Shown one piece after another: positions 1 to 5,142 of a stretch of 8,249 nt of DNA. The notes under the pieces are model-generated. The model was given only the letters and a program-made list of their open reading frames with translations. It ran no database searches and had not been told where the DNA came from. Source of the stretch: CAZXYF01 sp964644705 (lineage in GTDB: Bacteria; Planctomycetota; Brocadiia; SM23-32). The stretch covers positions 1-8,249 of the forward strand of contig CAZXYF010000139.1 in assembly GCA_964644705.1 (NCBI GenBank), in the 5' to 3' direction. Made by a program: the position numbers and the translations under genes. Positions within the stretch are counted from its first letter, which is position 1. Every line of letters begins with the position of its first letter.

Positions 1-84
1 TAGTTGATAGTTGATAGTTGATAGTTGATAGTTGATAGTTGTTAGTTGTTAGTTGATAGTTGTTAGTTGTTCGTTGTTCGTTGT
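1..84. repeat. Heptamer tandem array, left arm (TAGTTGA/TAGTTGT)
   Basis: Twelve perfect-length 7-bp units run without a gap from the window edge: five TAGTTGA, two TAGTTGT, one TAGTTGA, two TAGTTGT, then two TCGTTGT. The change from TAG to TCG at the inner end looks like decay of the array. It may continue left of the window. The same heptamer occurs in inverted orientation at 265-316, so the two arrays could pair as the arms of one large hairpin or cruciform. It lies about 235 bp beyond the stop codon of pilC, which is read from the other strand. It shows no coding character; short reading frames across it arise from the repeat. Confidence 0.95.
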
Positions 85-264
85 TCGGAGATTCGCCGTA
101 CGCCTGAGTGCTGCTTTTGTGGGGTTTTGTTGGTGGGCGGCGGTTCTCTCTGGTGTTTGTGCTCATCTTTTTCCCTTTCGATTTAAATGGACTCAATCAT
201 TCCCTCAACCAAATAATCTCCGGCAAGTTTATCAAAATATTCCCAATATCTACAACTATTCCCA
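85..264. other. Gene-free spacer between the two heptamer arrays, with nested inverted repeats
   Basis: I see no credible gene here; the two short plus-strand frames crossing it have no ribosome binding site and run into the repeat array. The spacer has two further inverted matches: CGGAGATT at 86-93 against AATCTCCG at 215-222, and an 11-bp perfect one, TTGTTGGTGGG at 127-137 against CCCACCAACAA at 261-271. With the outer arrays these would make a nested, partly paired structure in RNA from either strand. No U-tract follows any of these stems, so a classic intrinsic terminator for pilC is not evident. Confidence 0.6.
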
Positions 265-316
265 CCAACAACCATCAACCAGCAACTAACAACTAACAAC
301 TAACAACTATCAACCA
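265..316. repeat. Heptamer tandem array, right arm, inverted relative to 1-84
   Basis: Period-7 units on the plus strand: CCAACAA, CCATCAA, CCAGCAA, three CTAACAA, CTATCAA, then a partial CCA. Read on the minus strand these are TTGTTGG, TTGATGG, TTGCTGG, TTGTTAG and TTGATAG, the same family as the left array in opposite orientation. The array ends at 316 and the pilC stop codon is 318-320, so a pilC transcript enters the repeat one base after its stop. The outermost (left) units are degenerate and the central ones perfect, mirroring the left array, where the degenerate units also face the spacer. Confidence 0.9.
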
Positions 317-317
317 A

Positions 318-1610
318 TCACCCGGACATACTGCTCATCAGGCTGATCAGGGGCAGGAACAGGCTGATAACGATGAAACCGATGGTCAGGCCCAGGCCGA
401 TAATCATAACCGGTTCAAGCAGGCTGGTGAGACTTTCCACCATGGTATCCACCTGATCATCGTAGTTATCCGCAATTTTTGTCAGCATATCGTCCAGGTT
501 ACCCGTTTCCTCGCCCACATCGATCATGTTGACCACCATATCGTCGCAGACGTTTGTTTGCCCGAGAGGTTTGGCGATCGGTTCACCTTCCCGGATGCTG
601 TCGTGGACTTTCGCCAGAGCTGCACTCAACACCGTGTTTCCAACGGTATCCTTTGTAATATTGAGAGCCTCGAGGATAGGTACACCACTGTTAAGCAGGG
701 TCCCGAATGTACGTGTGAAACGTGATATGGCCGTTTTCTGCATGATTGTGCCGAAGATGGGGACCCGAAATTTCACCCAGTCGATGGCGTATCGCCCCGC
801 GTAAAAGGCTCGGATCAGCTTATACAGCATGAAGATGGCCACCGGAACGAGCGGGAGCAAATACCAGTAATTGACTACCACCCCGGAGATCCCCAGCAGA
901 ATTCGCGTTGGCAGGGGAAGCTGAACCCCGAGGTCCGAGAACATTTTCTCAAATTTTGGAATAATGAAAATAATGATACCGGTCAAAATCAGCAGTGCGA
1001 ACCCCATTACCGCGACCGGATACATCAGGGCTCCGATGACTTTTCGTTTTAGCTCCGCGGCTTTTTCCCGGAACATGGCCAGCCGTTCCAGCACCGTGTC
1101 CAGCACACCACCGGCTTCCCCCGCCCTCACCATGTTCACATACAGATCATCAAACGCCTTCGGATGCTGAGACAGTGCCTCAGAAAGGGAACTCCCCCCT
1201 TCCACATCCACAGCCACCTCCGCGAGGATCTGTTTGAGTTTGGAGACCTTCATCTGCTCCTCAAGGATGTTCAGGCTCTGCACGACGGGGATCCCCGCAT
1301 CGGTCAACGTGGACAGCTGGCGGGTGAAGGTGTTGAGGTTGGCCGTCTTGACGCCCCCAATGACGAATCCCCCGGATTTACTTTTCTTCTGTTTCTTTTT
1401 CTGCTCCTGCGCTTTTTGCTGGCGAGCGGCCTTCCGATCAGTTGCTTTCTCCTTTTCACTCCTGCTCCCCTTCCCGGCCTTCTTCACACTCGTGGGAAAC
1501 AGATCCTGTTTGCGCAGTTTTGCCACGGCCTCGTCCGTGTTTTTTGCCTGCACCTCCCGGCGAACCGTTTTCCCCTCTTTGTCCATTGCTTCGCATTTAA
1601 ACTTTGGCAT
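318..1610 (-). CDS. pilC: Type IV pilus / type II secretion inner-membrane platform protein (PilC/GspF)
   Basis: Polytopic inner-membrane platform on which PilB and PilT hexamers act to add or remove pilin subunits. The 430-residue protein has a small N-terminal domain (about 1-45, FKCEAMDKEGK opening), a very basic Lys/Gln/Glu linker (about 43-80), and the two T2SF domains of the family. The first spans about 95-220 (FTRQLSTLTDAGIPVVQSL), the second about 298-423 (FTRTFGTLLNSGVPILEAL, then VGEETGNLDDML and LEPVMIIGLG). Hydrophobic segments lie near 198-220, 243-268 and 400-423, as expected. Length is normal for PilC/GspF. The ATG is preceded by AGAGGAG (1619-1625) with an 8-base spacer, a strong site that settles the start. 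It is the last of four co-oriented motor genes, 241 bp after the second pilB, with its own likely promoter. GspF of a type II system is the alternative; the neighbouring pilT favours pili. Confidence 0.95.
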   Translation of the reverse strand: MPKFKCEAMDKEGKTVRREVQAKNTDEAVAKLRKQDLFPTSVKKAGKGSRSEKEKATDRKAARQQKAQEQKKKQKKSKSGGFVIGGVKTANLNTFTRQLSTLTDAGIPVVQSLNILEEQMKVSKLKQILAEVAVDVEGGSSLSEALSQHPKAFDDLYVNMVRAGEAGGVLDTVLERLAMFREKAAELKRKVIGALMYPVAVMGFALLILTGIIIFIIPKFEKMFSDLGVQLPLPTRILLGISGVVVNYWYLLPLVPVAIFMLYKLIRAFYAGRYAIDWVKFRVPIFGTIMQKTAISRFTRTFGTLLNSGVPILEALNITKDTVGNTVLSAALAKVHDSIREGEPIAKPLGQTNVCDDMVVNMIDVGEETGNLDDMLTKIADNYDDQVDTMVESLTSLLEPVMIIGLGLTIGFIVISLFLPLISLMSSMSG

Positions 1611-1710
1611 ACCACCAACTCCTCTACGCAGTGTTTGTGGGCCTCACGGTAGCGACACTTAGTTTTCAAGACATCATCCGGCAAAAAATAAAATTCGCCT
1701 CATCTATTTT

Positions 1711-1740
1711 ATTCTCACCACATCAGCAGGGGCGTGTCAA
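1711..1740 (-). promoter_or_regulatory. Probable sigma-70-type promoter for pilC
   Basis: On the minus strand a perfect TTGACA (1735-1740) is followed after 18 bp by GAGAAT (1711-1716, 4 of 6 matches to TATAAT). Transcription would start near 1704, giving a leader of roughly 94 nt that ends in the strong pilC ribosome binding site. The position inside the 241-bp gap suggests that pilC can be transcribed independently of the ATPase genes upstream. The weak -10 and the 18-bp spacer keep confidence moderate. Confidence 0.5.
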
Positions 1741-1851
1741 GTTAAAAACACGAATCCGATCTGGTTTGTGAAATTCGCAGAATACAACAGTGAACGGGAT
1801 CGGAGGTCGTGAAACCAGAACGAACTTTATTCGGCCCGCTCAGTAACTCGA

Positions 1852-3582
1852 TCAGTTTTCCATGACCGTCTCACGAGCAACTTCTTCCACGGTTGTGTCC
1901 CCGTCGAAGACGGCCAGGAGCCCGCTATGGCGCAGGGAACGAGCCCCATATTTTCGGGCGCAGCTCCGCAGTTCGCCGGTGGAAGCTTCCGACATCAGGA
2001 GCTCCCGTATCTCATCGTTGACGTTGACAATTTCAAATATACCCATCCGACCCTTGTAGCCGATATTGTTACATAACTCGCAGCCGCGTCCGCGATAAAA
2101 CTTCTTGCCCTCCACCTCCTCCGGGGTCAGTCCCACCTGCATCAGGCTCTCGGCGGACGGCTCGTATTCCTCCTTACATTCCGGGCAGATCCGGCGTACG
2201 AGGCGCTGCGCAATAACACCCTCAAGGGTTGCGTTGATCAGATACGGTTCCAGCCCCAGGTCGATGAGGCGAGTGACCGCCGTGGGAGCATCATTCGTGT
2301 GACTCGTGCTGAACACCACGTGTCCGGTCAGCGAGGCCTGGACAGCAATCTTGGCCGTCTCCAGATCACGGATCTCACCCACCAGAATAATGTCGGGATC
2401 CTGCCGGAGGAAGTGCCGGATAGAGTTGGCAAAAGTGACTCCGATGTCCGGTTTTATCTCCATCTGCATAATCCCGTCAATATCGTATTCCACCGGATCT
2501 TCCGCGGTCAGGATTTTCACACCGACATCATTCAACTCCCGCAGCACTGAATACAGCGTGGTCGTTTTCCCGCATCCCGTCGGGCCCGTGCACAGTATGA
2601 TGCCGTTGGGTTGATCAATCATGGTGCGGACTTCGTCCATGTCATTGGTCCGCAGTCCGATTTTATCCAGGTCAAGCGAGACCTGTCGGCGGTCCAGAAC
2701 ACGACACACGACACTCTCACCAAACATGGTTGGGAGGGTCGAGATTCGCAAATCAACCGGGTTGCCACTGATTTCCAGTTCCACTCGCCCATCCTGCGGC
2801 CGCCGACGTTCAGCGATGTCCAGTCCGCACATGGCTTTAATGCGGGTGGCCATGGCTATGTGGAGGTGACGCGGGGGCGGGACCATCTCATACAGGATTC
2901 CATCCACCCGGTAGCGGATTTTGAACTCATCTTCAAAGGGTTCGAAATGGATATCACTCGCCCGATCCTGGATGGCCTGGAGCAACACCAGGTTCAGAAG
3001 TCGTCTGACCGGGGCTGTATTGGCCATTTCCTCCAGGCTGTCGAGGTCAATCGACTCACTGTCACTCTCCCGGCTCATCTCCATGACCTCGTCGGCATCA
3101 TCCTCGATGTCGTCGAGGACGCTTTCAATATCCTGTTCGGAGCTGTAGTAATCCGAAATGGCTTCATTCACATCGGTTTCGTTGCTCACAGCCCCTTCAA
3201 TCTCACAGTTCAACAGAAATCGGAGATCATCAAGCGTCTTCAGATGTTTGGGGTCCGCCACCGCAACGGTCAATACGCCATTCTCATACCTGATGGGAAC
3301 GATGTTGTATGTGTGCGCCACCGCCGGGGACACACGGTTAATTACTTCGGGCGGAATTTCCATGTTGGACAGGTCAACCACTTCCATACCGCTTTGTTTG
3401 GCCAGGGCCATGGTCAGATCATCTTCATCAATATGACCCAGCTCCACCAGGATGTCACCAATAGCGCCGCCGCGCTCATTCTGTACGGCAAGTGCCTCCT
3501 GAATCTGACTTTCGGTGACCAGATCCATGTCCTTCAAGACACGTCCCAGTAATTTTTTTCTGTATTCCGTTTCCGGTGTCAT
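1852..3582 (-). CDS. pilB: PilB/GspE-family assembly ATPase, second paralogue
   Basis: Hexameric cytoplasmic ATPase powering pilin (or pseudopilin) polymerisation. Over 576 residues: an MshEN-type N-terminal region with two repeats of the c-di-GMP-type motif (about 11-34 and 40-63) and its second lobe to about 147; an acidic linker (about 148-187); the N2 domain with ASDIHFEP (208-215) and ERRRPQDGR (258-266); Walker A GPTGCGKTT (333-341); Asp box with TAEDPVEY (359-366); Walker B DIILVGEIRD (397-406, catalytic-type E403); His box TGHVVFSTSHTND (419-431); and a zinc four-cysteine module, C466/C469 and C501/C504. Oddities: Cys replaces the usual Ser in Walker A, and Ser replaces Leu before the second His-box histidine. 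Both N-terminal motifs lack the expected leading Arg. The start has only a weak GGGA (3590-3593), 7 bases upstream, but the N-terminus aligns with its paralogue at 5143-6864. It could instead serve a type II secretion system (gspE). Confidence 0.93.
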   Translation of the reverse strand: MTPETEYRKKLLGRVLKDMDLVTESQIQEALAVQNERGGAIGDILVELGHIDEDDLTMALAKQSGMEVVDLSNMEIPPEVINRVSPAVAHTYNIVPIRYENGVLTVAVADPKHLKTLDDLRFLLNCEIEGAVSNETDVNEAISDYYSSEQDIESVLDDIEDDADEVMEMSRESDSESIDLDSLEEMANTAPVRRLLNLVLLQAIQDRASDIHFEPFEDEFKIRYRVDGILYEMVPPPRHLHIAMATRIKAMCGLDIAERRRPQDGRVELEISGNPVDLRISTLPTMFGESVVCRVLDRRQVSLDLDKIGLRTNDMDEVRTMIDQPNGIILCTGPTGCGKTTTLYSVLRELNDVGVKILTAEDPVEYDIDGIMQMEIKPDIGVTFANSIRHFLRQDPDIILVGEIRDLETAKIAVQASLTGHVVFSTSHTNDAPTAVTRLIDLGLEPYLINATLEGVIAQRLVRRICPECKEEYEPSAESLMQVGLTPEEVEGKKFYRGRGCELCNNIGYKGRMGIFEIVNVNDEIRELLMSEASTGELRSCARKYGARSLRHSGLLAVFDGDTTVEEVARETVMEN

Positions 3583-3642
3583 TTTTGTGTCCCAATATCA
3601 AGGTTAACCGGTTTTCGAATTCTGCAGCTCCCTACTTACATG

Positions 3643-3651
3643 ATTATAACA
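3643..3651 (-). promoter_or_regulatory. Probable extended -10 promoter for the second pilB
   Basis: The minus strand reads TGTTATAAT here: a perfect TATAAT hexamer (3643-3648) preceded by the TGn of an extended -10 element. No good -35 is seen 16-18 bp upstream, which extended -10 promoters can tolerate. Transcription would begin near 3636, giving a leader of about 54 nt. Two overlapping 8-bp palindromes, GGTTAACC (3602-3609) and AACCGGTT (3606-3613), fall inside that leader and could be a protein-binding site or chance. Confidence 0.5.
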
Positions 3652-3763
3652 TAAACATTGACGCATCCCGTGCTCCAGGCAATCCAGAATGATTCCGGTT
3701 AGTTGATACCCGAGAAGAGACGGTGGCGACACGCTCAGTTTTATATCCCGTCGGTCGGGCGCT

Positions 3764-4870
3764 TCATCCGCCGGACATTTCCTTATCGAATTTGTCCAGG
3801 CGTTCCGCCGTATTCGAATGAAAACGACAGCGATTCATTACATCGGAACGTTCAATGATGCCCTGCTGGTAGAGTTCAACCAGGTGATCGTCGAGCAATT
3901 GCATTCCCTGATCCCGGCTGGTCTGGATGGTGGAATCAATACGAAACGCCTTACTTTCCCGTATCAGATTCCGCACGGCACTGTTGACAATAAGTATTTC
4001 GTATGCGGCCACCATACCTGATTTGTCTTTCCGCGGGAGCAGTGTCTGACTCAGAACCCCGATCAAGGCCGACCCCAGTTGCGTTCGCACCTGGTCCTGC
4101 TGGTTACTGGGAAATTGATCGATAATCCGTTCAACCGTCTCCTGCGCGCTGTTTGTATGGATGGTTGACAGGACAAGATGACCGGTTTCGGCGGCTGATA
4201 ACGCCAATCGGGTGCTTTCAAGATCCCGCATTTCACCAACCAGAATAACATCCGGAGCCTGTCTGAGCGCCCGCCGTAAGGCTTCCGTATAATCCGGCAC
4301 ATCCCGGCCCAGTTCGCGCTGGCTGATCACCGCTTTTTTGTGGTCGTGACGGAACTCGATCGGATCTTCAATTGTGATAATATGCGCTTTACGATTGCGA
4401 TTGATGTAATCGATCATTGTGGCCAGAGTGGTCGTTTTTCCACTCCCCGTCGGCCCGGTAACGAGTATAAGTCCCCGGGGTCGATGAAGCAGCTGCTGGA
4501 TCTGGTGTCCGAGCCCCAGTTCCTCGAAACTGAGAATACGCCACGGAATCAGTCGCAGGACGACACAGATATCTCCCTGCTGTCGAAACACTGCAACCCG
4601 GAACCGCGCCTTGTCCTGAAAGGCGAACCCGAAGTCCGTGGAACCCACCTCCTGCAGTTCCTGCTGACGGTGCTCCGGAGTAATGCTTTTCATAAGCGCG
4701 ACGGTGTCTTCCGGTTCCAGCACTTTGGTTTGCAGATCGTGGAGTTTTCCCTGGAGCCGGAATACGGGTGGGCGACCCACCGTGAGTATTATGTCCTCCG
4801 CCTCCTGTTTTATCGCTGCGTTCAGCAGCTTATCCATCTGAATGGTTTTATTGCCGTTGTTCTTCGCCAT
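3764..4870 (-). CDS. pilT: PilT-family pilus retraction ATPase
   Basis: Hexameric ATPase that depolymerises type IV pili, producing twitching motility or DNA uptake. It has 368 residues, somewhat longer than a typical PilT (about 345). Visible: a PAS-like N-terminal domain with GRPPVFRLQGKL (32-43); Walker A GPTGSGKTT (139-147); Asp box IITIEDPIEF (164-173); Walker B DVILVGEMRD (207-216, Glu 213); His box TGHLVLSTIHTN (229-240); and the C-terminal helix AVRNLIRESK (298-307), the PilT-diagnostic AIRNLIRE-type motif required for retraction in studied PilT proteins. No zinc cysteines and no MshEN domain, which separates it from PilB. The N-terminal SDLHL signature is degraded to EDIIL (25-29). 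An in-frame TAA lies two codons upstream, so the ATG at 4870 is the earliest ATG start, yet no good Shine-Dalgarno precedes it (only GGGAA at about 13 bases). The paralogue PilU is a less likely alternative. Confidence 0.93.
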   Translation of the reverse strand: MAKNNGNKTIQMDKLLNAAIKQEAEDIILTVGRPPVFRLQGKLHDLQTKVLEPEDTVALMKSITPEHRQQELQEVGSTDFGFAFQDKARFRVAVFRQQGDICVVLRLIPWRILSFEELGLGHQIQQLLHRPRGLILVTGPTGSGKTTTLATMIDYINRNRKAHIITIEDPIEFRHDHKKAVISQRELGRDVPDYTEALRRALRQAPDVILVGEMRDLESTRLALSAAETGHLVLSTIHTNSAQETVERIIDQFPSNQQDQVRTQLGSALIGVLSQTLLPRKDKSGMVAAYEILIVNSAVRNLIRESKAFRIDSTIQTSRDQGMQLLDDHLVELYQQGIIERSDVMNRCRFHSNTAERLDKFDKEMSGG

Positions 4871-4970
4871 GTTTTAGGAGATAATTCCCTTTAAATGTCT
4901 CTATTGATCCAAATGCAGTGCCTGAGCGGACCTTCATAAAAATCCTCATGTTCCAGCCCAACTTTTATGG

Positions 4971-4998
4971 ATTCTATTATCACGCTATCCTGCTCCAA
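4971..4998 (-). promoter_or_regulatory. Possible weak promoter for pilT
   Basis: On the minus strand TTGGAG (4993-4998, 3 of 6 to consensus) is followed after 16 bp by TAGAAT (4971-4976, 5 of 6). The -35 sits against the outer edge of the octamer repeat at 5000-5069. The match is modest and could be chance; it is listed because pilT is 272 bp from the gene before it. Confidence 0.25.
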
Positions 4999-4999
4999 A

Positions 5000-5069
5000 G
5001 ATACAGGGATACACTGATTCAAGGATACAGAGGTCCACACTGAATCCCTGCAATCTGCATCCCTGTATC
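5000..5069. repeat. Head-to-head arrays of a degenerate octamer (GATACAGG)
   Basis: The plus strand has four period-8 units at 5000-5031: GATACAGG, GATACACT, GATTCAAG, GATACAGA. After a 7-bp spacer (5032-5038) the minus strand of 5039-5069 shows the same family inverted: GATACAGG, GATGCAGA, TTGCAGG (one base short), GATTCAGT. The outermost units pair perfectly over 13 bp (4998-5010 with 5059-5071), and inner GATTCA/TGAATC segments (5016-5021, 5041-5046) pair as well. RNA from either strand could therefore form an interrupted hairpin. No U-run follows on the pilT-sense strand, so it is not a standard terminator. It lies between the first pilB and pilT. Confidence 0.75.
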
Positions 5070-5142
5070 TTGCACTGGACACCATCCAAAGAACGAATTC
5101 TCAGGGTGTGTTATAACCCTTAGGTTATCAATAATTATCCGC

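Noticed and set aside
53..296. Two overlapping small plus-strand frames in the heptamer region
   Set aside because: They start in or run into tandem repeats, lack ribosome binding sites and give compositionally odd peptides.
1..316. CRISPR array
   Set aside because: The repeats are contiguous 7-bp units without unique spacers, unlike CRISPR repeats.
1744..1770. Possible intrinsic terminator after the second pilB (imperfect stem then five T on the minus strand)
   Set aside because: The stem pairs in only a few broken blocks (CAC/GTG, AA/TT, C/G) and the T-run is short, and it overlaps the region just upstream of the pilC -35. Too weak to call.
2611..3552. Long plus-strand open frame (313 codons) antisense to the second pilB
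   Set aside because: It lies wholly inside a gene with clear GspE motifs in the opposite strand, its translation resembles no family, and it has no independent ribosome binding site. The same holds for the shorter antisense frames over pilT, pilC and the first pilB.
3700..3708. Single TAGTTGATA in the gap between pilT and the second pilB
   Set aside because: One copy only, with no periodic neighbours; likely chance and not part of the heptamer arrays.
4891..5085. 64-codon minus-strand frame in the pilB-pilT gap
   Set aside because: No ribosome binding site precedes it, and most of its first half is the octamer repeat. The amino-acid sequence shows no recognisable domain.
5113..5128. Small hairpin ATAACC-CTTA-GGTTAT just past the stop of the first pilB
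   Set aside because: The 6-bp stem is AT-rich and no U-run follows on the minus strand, so it does not qualify as a terminator.
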